A stretch of 64,000 nt of DNA from Rhodospirillales bacterium (GTDB lineage: Bacteria; Pseudomonadota; Alphaproteobacteria; Acetobacterales; Acetobacteraceae). Within the stretch, counting starts at the first letter, position 1; each line of letters starts with the position of its first letter. Of this stretch, positions 26,020 to 36,207 are shown one piece after another. The DNA lies in contig JAGXAO010000001.1 in the NCBI GenBank assembly GCA_018971565.1, positions 43,902 to 107,901 on the forward strand. The letters are read 5' to 3'. A program made the translations under genes and the position numbers. The notes beneath the pieces were generated by a model, which saw only the letters and a program-made list of their open reading frames with translations, was not told the DNA's origin and made no database searches.

Positions 26020-26676
26020 ATGATTGGGGATGTTGCCGACATGACAGGGCGCATTAAACAGATGCTGCCAGCAAGATGGTTTGCAGACGACGCACCAGTG
26101 TTAGGCGCGGTGTTGAGCGGCCTAGGCCAGGCTTGGGCCAGCCTGTATGCATTGCTTCAGCAAGTGAAGGCGCAAACACGGATTTTTACTGCGACGGGAA
26201 TATTTCTGGATATTGCCTCGCAGGATTATTGTGACACCGAAGTGCCGCGCCGGGCAGGAGAGGCAGACATGGCGTTCAGCGCGCGTTTGCGTACGAAGAT
26301 GCTGGCGCCAAGGGCAACTCGCGCCGGGTTGATTGCGGCCCTGACAAGCTTAACTGGCCGGAGCCCGGTTGTTTTTGAGCCGCTGAACCCGAGCGACACC
26401 GGCGGCTACAATGTGTATGCTGGCTATGGCGTTGCCGGGGGGTATGGATCGTTTTTGATGCCGTATCAATTTCTGTTGACGGCTTACCGGCCGAACGATT
26501 TGCCCGCCAACCATGCAGGCGGTTATGACACAGGGCCAGGAGGCTATGAGGAGGCGCCGATGTTCTATGCCTCGGCCGCCGAATTGGCAGGAAATGTGAG
26601 CGACGCAGAGATTTACGCGACAATCGCCTCTGTTATTCCGACCTCCAGCATTGCCTGGACAAAAATCACGAACTGA
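26020..26676 (+). CDS. Tail protein I / DUF2313-like wedge protein
   Basis: 218 residues: RIKQMLPARWFADDAPVLGA, GIFLDIASQDYCDTEVPR then AFSARLRTKMLAPRATRAGL resemble DUF2313/gp48-type tail protein that attaches the fibres. Overlaps nothing; starts one base after the gpJ stop. Confidence 0.8.
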   Translation: MIGDVADMTGRIKQMLPARWFADDAPVLGAVLSGLGQAWASLYALLQQVKAQTRIFTATGIFLDIASQDYCDTEVPRRAGEADMAFSARLRTKMLAPRATRAGLIAALTSLTGRSPVVFEPLNPSDTGGYNVYAGYGVAGGYGSFLMPYQFLLTAYRPNDLPANHAGGYDTGPGGYEEAPMFYASAAELAGNVSDAEIYATIASVIPTSSIAWTKITN

Positions 26677-26685
26677 AGGTTTTTC

Positions 26686-27939
26686 ATGGATCGCAATATT
26701 GTTTATCCGGGCGGCATTCCGCTTGATACGGATATTCTTTCGACGAATCGTAACGCGATGATAGGGATTGCGGCGTTAACCGCCGCGACGCTGGGCACTA
26801 GCGTGGTGGCGGATGGGCTGGCTTGTACGCCGACCACGCCGGCGTCTCTCGCGGTGGTGGTGGGGCCTGGCAGCATTACGCAGCTTTCTACGCTTGATGC
26901 CACTGCATATGGCTCGCTTGCGGCGGATGTGACGGATCAGATCGTTAAAACGGGCATTAATTTACAGGCGACAAATTTTAGCCTTTCGGTGCCAATAGGT
27001 TCGGGGCAATCGATCAATTATTTGATTGAGGCGGCGTTTGAAGAAAGCGATGCCGACCCGGTTGTGCTGCCATATGTGAATGCAGCCAATCCCACGCAGC
27101 CTTTTTCAGGCCCCGCGAATTTGGGGACGGCACAGAATACCCAACGCGCGCAACGTGTGCAGCTTCAGGTAAAGCCTGGGGCGGCAGCACCCTCTGGCAC
27201 GCAAGCAACCCCCGCGGTGGATGCCGGATGGGTGGGGCTTTATGTGGTGACGGTGAATTATGGGCAGACAGCGATTACCGCTGCCAGCATTGCCACGCTG
27301 CCGCAGGCGCCGTTTTTGCAGTTCAAGCTGCCGGGTTTGCGGCCGGGATTCTCCTCAATGCAGGTTTTCGCTTCATCAGGTAATTTTGTGGTGCCGAATG
27401 GTGTAAGCGCCGTGAAGGTAAAAGTGGTGGGTGCTGGTGGCTCTGGCGGATATCATAGCACCATGCCCAGTGGCGGTGGTGGTGCGGGTGCGCGGTCGAT
27501 TGGCATTGTAAGCGGTTTGGTGGCTGGCCAGGTGATTCCGGTGACGGTTGGCGCGGGCGGCGCGGTACCGGGAGGTTATGCAAATGGCAATAATGGTGGA
27601 GCCTCCAGCTTTGGCAGCTATATGACCGCCGGCGGCGGCATTGGCGGAAATGGTGGTACTGCCGCTAATTTTGCCAATGCCGGTGGTTCAGGTGGCGTTG
27701 CTTATGGAGGCAATCTGAATATTGGCGGTTCGGTTGGAACCGATTCAATCGTGGTGGCGTGCCGTGGCGGTGATGGTGGCGGCCCGGGTAATGGGCGTGG
27801 TGCAAGCGGGCCGCTCCCCGGTATTGCCGCGGCCAGCTATGGCGGCGGCGGCGGCGGCGGCGGGTGTTCTTCTGGCTCCAACCCGGCCGGTTCGCCAGGC
27901 GGGCCTGGTGCCGGCGGTGTCGTGGTCGTGGAATATTAA
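26686..27939 (+). CDS. Tail fibre protein with glycine-rich C-terminal domain
   Basis: 417 residues. N-terminal 220 residues (YPGGIPLDTDILSTNRNAMI then IGIAALTAATLGTS) look like a fibre base; from residue about 225 a VFASSGNFVVPNGVSAVKVK stretch begins a glycine-rich domain with many GGGG runs (GAGGSGG, GGGGAGARS), a fold used by receptor-binding tips. Starts the fibre region behind gpI. Confidence 0.75.
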   Translation: MDRNIVYPGGIPLDTDILSTNRNAMIGIAALTAATLGTSVVADGLACTPTTPASLAVVVGPGSITQLSTLDATAYGSLAADVTDQIVKTGINLQATNFSLSVPIGSGQSINYLIEAAFEESDADPVVLPYVNAANPTQPFSGPANLGTAQNTQRAQRVQLQVKPGAAAPSGTQATPAVDAGWVGLYVVTVNYGQTAITAASIATLPQAPFLQFKLPGLRPGFSSMQVFASSGNFVVPNGVSAVKVKVVGAGGSGGYHSTMPSGGGGAGARSIGIVSGLVAGQVIPVTVGAGGAVPGGYANGNNGGASSFGSYMTAGGGIGGNGGTAANFANAGGSGGVAYGGNLNIGGSVGTDSIVVACRGGDGGGPGNGRGASGPLPGIAAASYGGGGGGGGCSSGSNPAGSPGGPGAGGVVVVEY

Positions 27940-27948
27940 GGGGGGCAT

Positions 27949-28431
27949 ATGACAACGCCGGCAACACATCTGTGGCGGCCATCTAATGCGCGTTATGTGC
28001 AGATAGATGGATTTGTGCCAACGCCACGCGGGCCGCAAGTTCCGCCACCCCAAACTTTGGCATGGCCCGGGAAAGACCCTGGTGACACGCTGGACTATAT
28101 CTTTGATATAGCGCCCGCGCTGACCGCTAACTCCGGCGATTCGATTGCCAGCCTGGACGTGGCGCTGAGCCCGGCTAATCCTGGGGATCTTACGTTGGTT
28201 TCCGCCGCCGCGGACGGCCCGCGCGTTGTATTGTGGTTAAGTGGCGGACAGGCATTGACCAATTACACGGTGACGGTGACGGTGGGGACGGCTGGTGGCC
28301 GCATACTGGCGCGTAGCATCGTGCTGCCGGTGTTGGCTTTGGCGGCAGTGCCAGCGCAGCAAAGCGCCTTGACCACCGCGGCAGGGCAAGCCCTGACCGA
28401 CCCAACGGGCACGCCACTTACGATAATTTGA
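27949..28431 (+). CDS. Fibre-cluster hypothetical protein
   Basis: 160 residues with an Ig-like beta-sandwich pattern (YVQIDGFVPTPRGPQVPPPQ, then DYIFDIAPALTANSGDSIAS and GQALTNYTVTVTVGTAGGRI). Similar proteins occur beside fibre genes in Proteobacterial phages; role unknown. Confidence 0.55.
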   Translation: MTTPATHLWRPSNARYVQIDGFVPTPRGPQVPPPQTLAWPGKDPGDTLDYIFDIAPALTANSGDSIASLDVALSPANPGDLTLVSAAADGPRVVLWLSGGQALTNYTVTVTVGTAGGRILARSIVLPVLALAAVPAQQSALTTAAGQALTDPTGTPLTII

Positions 28432-28442
28432 GGTAGGGCTTC

Positions 28443-31010
28443 ATGACGACTATTGGTCAGTTGCCGCTTGCGGCTTCGGTTTCAGATAACGATGAAATTG
28501 CGATCTTCCAAAATGGACAGACTCTATCCGCAACGCGCGCGCAAATGCTGGCGGGGGTGCAAACCACGCTAGCAGTTCCACAAAACACGCTGTTGGGCGG
28601 TGTAGAGCCTGGGACCGCGGCGCCTGTGCCGATTACCATCGGCGCAAACCTTGCGTTGTCCGGCTCCACGCTTTCGGCGGCGGCGGCCCCATTTGAGATA
28701 CCGCTTTTGCCCACGGGCAATGTGCCAAGTGCGGGCGACATTGTGCCGCTAGGCCAGGGGGGACAAAATAATGGTGTCTCGTACGCCAATTTCGTGGCGG
28801 GCCTGGGCAGTGTATCAGGGGCGCCTGGTGGCGGGCTGACTGCGATGGCACAAGGTGGAGCGGTTACGCGCACAATCTCAGCCTTGGCGGGCAATGCCGT
28901 ATCCATTGAAGATTTCGGAGCGGTTGGCGATGGTGTGACTGATGACAGCGCGGCATTGCTGGCTGCAATCGGGACGGGGCAGCCTGTTCGCCTGGGTGCG
29001 AAAACGTATGCAATTGCCGGGGAGTGCGATATTTCTGGCACGGCCTGCAGCCTGGTGGGAATACCGGGACTTTCGGTTTTGAAAAGGAGTGCTCAATCAA
29101 AAATCGGCTCTGCAAGCACACCGGCATGGATTAATATCGCGAGTACAAATTTTTCCGCTGAGGGCGTTATATTCGACGCAAATGCGTCGATCACGGCGGG
29201 TACGTTGGCGGTTGCCATTCAGGCAAGTTGTACGAAATCTCAGATTTTTCGGTGCGTTTTCAAAAATGCCATGGGAGGCGGTAATGGAAATGGTCTGACT
29301 TATCTGGCCAGCGATCCAAGCGCGACGGATCATCATATCGAGAGTTGCGAATTCGCATTTAATACGAATTCGGGTTTGATGGTGTTCGCGGTGGATGGAT
29401 TGAGCGTGACGAATTGCCAGGCGCACGACAATTCAATTAACGGTATTTATGCCGATAGCCGGGACCCTGCTTTTACCCAAAAAGTGCGCGCCTTACATAT
29501 TATGGGAAACAGCTGCTGGAATAATGCCCAGGTAGGGATATTAATTGGCAATTTTGTTTCGAATAACGTATTTACGCAACCGTTTTTATACGGCAACGGG
29601 AACCCGGATATTCTGGGTGCGGTAGTTTCCGGTAATAATTGCTACGAAAACGGAATTTACGGAATTTATATTTCGGGCCGGAATATTCTTGTTTCTGGAA
29701 ATTTATGTACCAATAACAGTACAAAGGTTGGGTTTGGCGCAGGTATTCTCTGCGACACGGGGTATTGTGAAATTTCTGGTAACATGATTACCGGTGCGAC
29801 TGCATTCGGCATAGATTGTGGGGGCTCGATTTATACGAATGTCGAGAATAACTATATCGATGGCGCGCATATTGGGTTGAATATTGGAGGCGGACAATAT
29901 TGCACCGCGCGATCTAATTTTATTCAAGATTCTATTGGGGCTGGCATTACTGTTCAGAATGTCGAGTCTAATGGGACTGGCGACAATTTTGGCCTTGCTT
30001 GCGTCGGTCTCTCCATTATCGGGAATTGGATCAACTACAGCGGCAGTGTTGTTGGTATTCTTATTCGTGATGGCGCACAGAATATACGTGTTGAGGATAA
30101 TATTCTTGTTGCCAATACGGGCGCGAATTTGACCACGGCGTTATCGGCTTATACCGATTCGATTATCGTGCGGCGAAACATCTTGAATTACACGACGAGA
30201 TGGGCCGTGAACCCCGCGATGGTAAACGGTGTTTATACGCTGATTGTTCCTGATATTGCCGACGCGGCCAGTATTTCTCAGGCTAGTTCTCCTGTGGCAA
30301 GTATTATGACCACCCAAGCCGTGCAAGCGGCGGGAAGCGTTACGTTTATTAAAGTTACGAATGGCGGCGCTGCCTATACCACGGCCACGGTGACCATTAA
30401 TGGCGCTGGTTCTGGTGCGGCGGCATCGGCCTGGATTTACGGCGGCAAAATCATCGGCATTCAGATGTCGGGGTTCGGGAGCGGCTATGGTCCGGGAACC
30501 TCTGTGACGATTACCGGAGATGGCGCAGGCGCAACCGCTGTTGCGCAGGTGGGGTTGCCCAGCTGGCAGGGCAAGGAATTGACAATTGACTGCTTGGCGG
30601 AAGTGACTTTTGCGGCGGCGGGCTCGTCTCCGACTCAGGCGAACTGGACAGGCGCGCCGATTACCGTTCCGGCGGGGGCAAGCATTGACTGGATTGGTTC
30701 CGGCGGCAGCGGCTGGCGCGCGGCAAGATTCTCGCAAAGCGACTATGTCTCCCCGAACGGGGATGGCAGCGTGACGCTTAAGACACAATCGGGCGATGTT
30801 TCTGTGCATCCGGCGGGTAATGGCGGGTTGCGGTTAATCTCCGACACAGAGTCCACCGGGGCACTGGAACTGATCGGCCGGGGCTCACCGTTGAATGTTG
30901 TTTCGGCGCCTGCAGGTTCAACGTTTCGAAATTTGAACGGTGGTATCGGGACGACGTTCTGGGTTAAGCAGTCAGGAGCTGGATCTGCCAATTGGGCTGC
31001 TGTCGCCTAG
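28443..31010 (+). CDS. Tail spike with pectate-lyase-type beta-helix
   Basis: 855 residues. Residues 1-85 are a virion-binding module (TTIGQLPLAASVSDNDEIAI) repeated in the next gene. The pectate_lyase_3-like entry SIEDFGAVGDGVTDDSAALL is at about residue 157; beyond it a right-handed beta-helix is visible as repeats rich in N, G and I (GNSCWNNAQVGILIGNFV, SGNNCYENGIYGIYISG, SGNLCTNNSTKVGFGAGIL). A C-terminal beta domain follows. Likely a polysaccharide depolymerase or glycan-binding spike; catalytic residues cannot be assigned by eye. Confidence 0.8.
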   Translation: MTTIGQLPLAASVSDNDEIAIFQNGQTLSATRAQMLAGVQTTLAVPQNTLLGGVEPGTAAPVPITIGANLALSGSTLSAAAAPFEIPLLPTGNVPSAGDIVPLGQGGQNNGVSYANFVAGLGSVSGAPGGGLTAMAQGGAVTRTISALAGNAVSIEDFGAVGDGVTDDSAALLAAIGTGQPVRLGAKTYAIAGECDISGTACSLVGIPGLSVLKRSAQSKIGSASTPAWINIASTNFSAEGVIFDANASITAGTLAVAIQASCTKSQIFRCVFKNAMGGGNGNGLTYLASDPSATDHHIESCEFAFNTNSGLMVFAVDGLSVTNCQAHDNSINGIYADSRDPAFTQKVRALHIMGNSCWNNAQVGILIGNFVSNNVFTQPFLYGNGNPDILGAVVSGNNCYENGIYGIYISGRNILVSGNLCTNNSTKVGFGAGILCDTGYCEISGNMITGATAFGIDCGGSIYTNVENNYIDGAHIGLNIGGGQYCTARSNFIQDSIGAGITVQNVESNGTGDNFGLACVGLSIIGNWINYSGSVVGILIRDGAQNIRVEDNILVANTGANLTTALSAYTDSIIVRRNILNYTTRWAVNPAMVNGVYTLIVPDIADAASISQASSPVASIMTTQAVQAAGSVTFIKVTNGGAAYTTATVTINGAGSGAAASAWIYGGKIIGIQMSGFGSGYGPGTSVTITGDGAGATAVAQVGLPSWQGKELTIDCLAEVTFAAAGSSPTQANWTGAPITVPAGASIDWIGSGGSGWRAARFSQSDYVSPNGDGSVTLKTQSGDVSVHPAGNGGLRLISDTESTGALELIGRGSPLNVVSAPAGSTFRNLNGGIGTTFWVKQSGAGSANWAAVA

Positions 31011-31050
31011 GCGACAATACCTTCCGATAATGCAAGAATAGGGTCATTCA

Positions 31051-33206
31051 ATGACAACGATTGCGCAGCTGCCCGCGGCATCATCCGTGGGGGCAGGAGA
31101 CTTGCTGCCTGTTTCACAGGCGGGATTTGTTTATTCGGCTACTGTCTCGCAGATTACGGCCAATTCACAGCCGGTTATTGCCGTGCCTTCGGGCGCATTG
31201 CTGGGGCGTGTAAGCGTGGGAGCAGGTGGGCCCGAGACGGTTATGCCGGGCATGGGTTTGGCCTTGTCTTCAGGGGTGCTTGCAGCGACGGGCGCAGACC
31301 ATGCGGGATTTCCGGTGCAGACGGCCCTTGAGCTATCTGAGGATATTGTAATTAACGCGGCCGCTGGACCGGGGTTATTGCCGGTGGTGGCGTTGCGTGG
31401 CTTATTTAGCGCTGGCCAAGGTGTTTCAATAGATACGAATGGCGTTATTACCGTGACGGTATCGGCCATTGCGGGCCCTGCAGGCCCCCAAGGCCCGGAG
31501 GGGCCGCAGGGCACACCGGGCCCTGCCGGGGTGGCAGGCCAACCCGGGGCGGGGTTGCTGGGGCCGGCGGTTGATACATCCACCAGCAGTGTGGGCGCTA
31601 CTGATTACGTGCCACTTTGGCAGAATGGCGCGCTGGCATGGATTCCGTTTGGACAGATGCTGGCGGGGCAAACCATTGATGAATTGCCTGCCGCAGCGCC
31701 GGTTGCCGATAGCGATGAACTTTTGGTGGCGCAAAGCGGCAACGCCCTGAGTGTGCAGACATTCGGCTCCGTATGGAATTACATTCAAGATAAACTGCCG
31801 AGCGCTCAACAAAATATCGTCGAACTGACCGCGAATACGGTGCTCGATTCCACAGTACACAATAACCGCGTGCTTATCGCCAGCGCGGCGATGGTCCTGT
31901 CGGCAAATTTTGAGAATACCGGAGCAGGATTTATTTGCACGCTGATTAACCTTTCCGCGGGCGAGGTTACCATGGGGGCGGGTATAAGCTCTGGCTCTGG
32001 AGGAACCGTGTTGCCGCCAGGTGCAATGGCAACGCTGATAGGCATCAGATATTCAGGCGGGGCATTTGTGTGGTGGAACGGGCTGATTCCAAATGCACCG
32101 ACAATTACCATCGGGACGGTTGCCGCGCCAGCGGCCGGTGTGCCGTTTGCTATCGGCGGTGGGATATTTAACGATGCGCCGTCTGCCTTGGATTACTCGC
32201 TGGATGGAGGGCGACCTGGGTGGTGGCAGCGAGCCCTGTAATATCGGCTAACGCATATAGTTTTATGATACCCGGAATTGCAGCTGGTACATACAGCATA
32301 CATGTGCGAGACGCGGGAAACACCGCAATTGTAGGTGTATCAAACAGCTTTACTGTGCAGGCGCCTTCAGTAACATTGAATGTACTGCCTTCGACGATAA
32401 CATTAGATGGCTTGCTTGATGTATCCGGGCTCGTATCGCCCGCCGGTGATACTGTACAAATTGGGTTTTCGGCAAGTGCAACGGTGTCGCCAACAAGTTG
32501 GGTTACAGCAACGGTAAATGGCAATGTTTGGTCGGGCAGTGTAACACCATCCGCCACGGGCGCTTTCTATGTATGGGCGCAGCAGACGAATGCGCCATCG
32601 GTTAACGTGGTGTCCGCAGCAATAACTGTAGTGCAGGCAAGCCTGACTGTTGTTGGGCCGGAAACTGGCACGGCAGGCGCAGCGCTGGCGATTACCGGTA
32701 GTGTGGTGCCTGCAAGTGATATTGTAAATATACAGCTTTCAACAAGCAATGTCGCAATGCCAACAAGCGGATGGGTGGCTGCATCCAACAATAATGGCAG
32801 TATTAGCGGGTCTCTGACACCTTCAGATGCAGGAACTTTTTATGTTTGGGCGCAGGACCCGGCGAGTGGCCTGACGGCTGTGTCTTCCGCCATTGCCGTG
32901 AATGCAGCAGCGGCCGTGGTATATGGGTTTAATAACCCAGGTGGAAGTTATGCCCATGGTTCTGGCACCATCGGGTTGAATGGATCGGTTTCACCGGCGC
33001 AAGCGATGGGGACACAGGTTTCCCTCTCGACATCGAATACAACCGCGCCGGCCAGCGGCTGGCAAGCCGCTTCAATCATAGATTCGAATGCGCTTTGGGC
33101 AGTGTACTATACGACGCCCGCAGAGGTGGGGAATTACTACATTTGGGTTCAGACGACCGCTGGAGCGGATACTGTTGTGAGCAGCTTTACTGTTTCGGTG
33201 ACTTGA
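31051..33206 (+). pseudogene. Tail fibre gene split by a one-base frameshift
   Basis: Two frames, 31051-32241 (396 codons) and 32220-33206, read as one fibre. The first has the MTTIAQLPAASSVGAGDLLP module, a collagen-like GPAGPQGPEGPQGTPGPAG stretch and a second copy of the module (TIDELPAAAPVADSDELLV). At 32209-32211 GGG CGA CCT replaces the expected GGG GCG ACC TGG: adding one G would join SLDGG to ATWVVAASPVISANAYSF. The downstream part holds three Ig-like repeats ending YVWAQ/YIWVQ. As drawn, the 3' half would start at GTG 32220 only, without a clear ribosome site. Confidence 0.7.
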
Positions 33207-33210
33207 TCCG

Positions 33211-35355
33211 ATGGGAATGCTATTTAATGCGCCAGGCTCGCCATTGGTATCCGGTTCAGGAAAGCGTATTCTGACCTCAACATTGCCAGAGGGAATGACG
33301 GCGCCAGCAGGGCTTTTTGCGGGCCCCTACCCATCCGATATCTCTGGACTTTCTGGCTGGTGGGATGCCGGGCAGATTAGCGGGCTGGTGGATATGAATG
33401 GCGTACCGGTTGCCGCCAGCAACAGCATCGTGGGTGCTGTAAAAGATAAATCTGGCCTGGGAAGTGCACTGACCCCGTATCATATAGCGAGTGATAGCGC
33501 ACCTGTTGCGACGCTGGCTGTACCGCGTGTGAATGGGTTTCTTGGGGCGGTTGGTGCGCCGGATACTTCGATTTTAAATTATGGGCCAAGCCTTGATCCA
33601 GATTGGGGATTGTCTCATCCGGGATTAGAGTTTGGCTCAGGCGTGGCTTGGACGCGCTATTTTGTATGGACACGGCCCAATTGGCGGCAAGGCACATATT
33701 ATGTGAATGCACAGCCGATTCCGCTGATACATACAACAAGCGGTACGGGCTCCACGATTTTGCAGACGGATAGTTCCGAGGGTAATGATCTTGTGCTGTT
33801 TCCTGGAACGGCAAGCCAAACGGTTCTGGTTTCAACTTTAGCACGCCGGCATAGCCATGCGGTAATTTTACGAAACACGCCTGGTGGTGGTATTGATGTA
33901 TGGCTTGACGGAGTTCAAGTTGCGAATGCCGCAAGCAATCCATTGCCAGCGAGCGCCAAGGCAGAGGTTTTGTTTTTGCATGACGGCACTGTTCAGGGAT
34001 CTGCACAGTGCTGGTTTCATGAGGCCGCGAGCTGGGAGCTGGCGCTAAGCGGCGCAGATATAGCAACATTGATTGCGGCGCAGGGGCGGTGGGTATTGGG
34101 AGCGCGCCGGGGCGTTAACTTGCTTGTTATGGGGCAGTCCAATGCGGCATGGTTTATTAATGCTGGGGGGCCGCTTGCGCTGGCGCAAGGCGTGGCCTGG
34201 TATACGGGCTCGGCGGCGTATGCATTTACAGCCGCGATCTCAGGCAGCTACATATCTCCGAATCGTTACTCGGTTATATCCGGCCATCCCATTTCCAACT
34301 CCTCGCCACCGTTGTTTCCACCAGGCGCCGGGAACGGAACGTTTTTAACCAATCCGGGTGATGGATCTGATCCTGCGGGGTGGAGCGGCGGCCCGGATTT
34401 TGCGGCATTGACTGATTATCTAACCGGAAGTTCTTCAGTTATATCTAGCACTGATGAAAATGATATCGCGTTTCTGGTATGGCCGTGGTCTGAACAAGAC
34501 AGCACGATGCCATACTCCGACAAAGAGCTGTATAAGGGCACCGTGTTACGCCTGTTGGCGTTGACAAGAGGTTTGCTTAATAGGACCGCCGCGCAACTGC
34601 CTTTGTTGGTTTGGAGTGCGATTCCCTATGAAACAAATGACGGTGTACAAATGGTTCGTGAGTCGATGGCCGATCTTGTGGCTGATCAGACGAACAATAT
34701 CATTATGTTCGCGCCTCAGACGGCCGATTCTAATCCGCTCAATTCCACATATGATGCCACAACGGGATTATTCAGCGGTGGCGATCCCGAGCATCGGGAT
34801 GAACCGGATCTTTTGCGCTATGGGAGGTTTGGTGCCCATGCTGCCGGACAGCTTGCACTTAAGAATGGATTGGGCGATGCCATCTCTGCAAGTTCGTTGC
34901 CCGTTTTTGGACTGCCAACGAAGGGTGGCCCAGAGATTTCACATATTTACCGGGCATCCGACACAGAACTGATTCTAACAATCAGTCACGATGCTGGAAA
35001 TGATTTGATTGTTCCGTTGCAGGCCGCGAGCGGAGCGGGCTTTGCGGTGATGGATGGAGGTTCTGTTGCTTCCCCCGGCGTAATTATATCGGCTGTGGCG
35101 GCGACGCGAATCGACGCGACGCATATTTCTGTTGCCTTGAGTCAAGCCATAACGAATCCGTCTTCCTCAGTTCTTTTTTTCTACCCGTATGGAAGTACGC
35201 AAATCGGCCGTGGAGATGCGGTGACGGATAATGCGGCAAGCATTGCGGTGCCAGCAAATTGGAACATTAGACAGGATCTTGGGTCGGCATGGAACGCCGA
35301 CTTACCTCTGCAAGCAACCAGCTATCCGATCATTCTATCGGATTCGCCGGCATAA
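33211..35355 (+). CDS. Tail-associated protein with LamG-like and SGNH esterase-like domains
   Basis: 714 residues. Residues 45-300 (YPSDISGLSGWWDAGQI and GIDVWLDGVQVANAASNPLP) look like a concanavalin/LamG-type sugar-binding domain. From about residue 305 NLLVMGQSNAAWFIN matches the GQSN block of SGNH/sialate O-acetylesterase-type hydrolases; RFGAHAAGQLALKNG near residue 545 may carry the catalytic His. A C-terminal beta domain follows. Suggests removal of O-acetyl groups from surface glycan at adsorption; inferred from motifs. Confidence 0.7.
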   Translation: MGMLFNAPGSPLVSGSGKRILTSTLPEGMTAPAGLFAGPYPSDISGLSGWWDAGQISGLVDMNGVPVAASNSIVGAVKDKSGLGSALTPYHIASDSAPVATLAVPRVNGFLGAVGAPDTSILNYGPSLDPDWGLSHPGLEFGSGVAWTRYFVWTRPNWRQGTYYVNAQPIPLIHTTSGTGSTILQTDSSEGNDLVLFPGTASQTVLVSTLARRHSHAVILRNTPGGGIDVWLDGVQVANAASNPLPASAKAEVLFLHDGTVQGSAQCWFHEAASWELALSGADIATLIAAQGRWVLGARRGVNLLVMGQSNAAWFINAGGPLALAQGVAWYTGSAAYAFTAAISGSYISPNRYSVISGHPISNSSPPLFPPGAGNGTFLTNPGDGSDPAGWSGGPDFAALTDYLTGSSSVISSTDENDIAFLVWPWSEQDSTMPYSDKELYKGTVLRLLALTRGLLNRTAAQLPLLVWSAIPYETNDGVQMVRESMADLVADQTNNIIMFAPQTADSNPLNSTYDATTGLFSGGDPEHRDEPDLLRYGRFGAHAAGQLALKNGLGDAISASSLPVFGLPTKGGPEISHIYRASDTELILTISHDAGNDLIVPLQAASGAGFAVMDGGSVASPGVIISAVAATRIDATHISVALSQAITNPSSSVLFFYPYGSTQIGRGDAVTDNAASIAVPANWNIRQDLGSAWNADLPLQATSYPIILSDSPA

Positions 35356-35364
35356 GGATTTTGA

Positions 35365-35691
35365 ATGGACCAGGATATATGTGGTGCTTTGCGTCTCGAC
35401 GTTACGGGGATTCGAAATGAAATTAGTACCATGCGGCAAGAAATAAGTGTTTTGGAAGCGAAGGCGGAGTCTCTTGAAGTTTGGCGAGTACGTTACCTGG
35501 CTCAAGAAGATCAGGTGGTAGCAAAAATTTTTACCAAAGTTGATGAACTTGTAGGTGGCCTAAGCGACATGCGGGCGCACTTGTTCAGGATTCGTGGTGA
35601 ACGTGATGCAGAAAGGCGTGGAAGTTTAATGATAGTGAGCATTTTGTCTGCCGTGTGCGGTGGATTGGCGACGAGTTTATTCCATGGATAA
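35365..35691 (+). CDS. XhlA-like coiled-coil membrane protein
   Basis: 108 residues: a long heptad-like coiled coil (RNEISTMRQEISVLEAKAES) and one C-terminal transmembrane segment (SLMIVSILSAVCGGLATSLF). This is the outline of haemolysin XhlA and similar lysis-module proteins; located just before the endolysin, overlapping its start by eight bases. Confidence 0.6.
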   Translation: MDQDICGALRLDVTGIRNEISTMRQEISVLEAKAESLEVWRVRYLAQEDQVVAKIFTKVDELVGGLSDMRAHLFRIRGERDAERRGSLMIVSILSAVCGGLATSLFHG

Positions 35692-36196
35692 TTTCAAGAA
35701 TTGTCTCGCTTTTGTTTTGCAGGCGGAAGGCGGTTATAGCGATAACCCAGCCGACCCGGGCAATTGGACGACGGGCGTTGTTGGCGGTGGTGCGCTGCAT
35801 GGTACGAAGTGTGGAATTAGTGCCGCAGCGTATCCGGCGCTTGATATTCGCAATCTAACAGAACAGCAAATTCAAGATTTATATCGGCAGGACTTCTTCG
35901 TCCCGATACGCGGCGATGATCTGCCGTTACCTTTGGCAATGGCTGCCTTTGATGCGGCGGTAAATGCAGGGGTTCGGCGTTCTATAACGTGGCTCCAGCA
36001 AAGCGCTGAAGTGGTAGCAGATGGCATACTTGGTGACACAACGCTGAAAGCACTTAACCGTGGGAATGCCCTAACCCTAGCCAATGACGCTTTGGCGCGA
36101 CGGCTGGACTATTACGCTGGATTGCCAGGTTGGACAAAATTTGGGCTTGGATGGGCAAGGCGGATTCTGACATTGGCTCAAATAATTCATCGTTGA
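35684..36196 (+). CDS. Endolysin, glycoside hydrolase family 108
   Basis: 170 residues from ATG 35684. Catalytic GH108 motif near the N-terminus: FVLQAEGGYSDNPADPG with Glu at about residue 15, then KCGISAAAYP and a C-terminal peptidoglycan-binding-3-like helix bundle (WLQQSAEVVADGILGDTTLK). No signal peptide, so export would depend on a holin. Family normally about 170-190 residues, so intact. Confidence 0.9.
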   Translation: MDNFKNCLAFVLQAEGGYSDNPADPGNWTTGVVGGGALHGTKCGISAAAYPALDIRNLTEQQIQDLYRQDFFVPIRGDDLPLPLAMAAFDAAVNAGVRRSITWLQQSAEVVADGILGDTTLKALNRGNALTLANDALARRLDYYAGLPGWTKFGLGWARRILTLAQIIHR

Positions 36197-36207
36197 AGGA
36201 GGATAGA

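Noticed and set aside
27470-27920. Glycine-rich repeats in the first fibre
   Set aside because: Codon-level GGN repetition within an open frame typical of glycine-rich fibre tips; not a mobile element.
31480-31560. GGCCC-rich periodic repeat in the fibre gene
   Set aside because: It is the nine-base codon pattern of a collagen-like Gly-X-Y stretch, not a CRISPR or tandem regulatory repeat.
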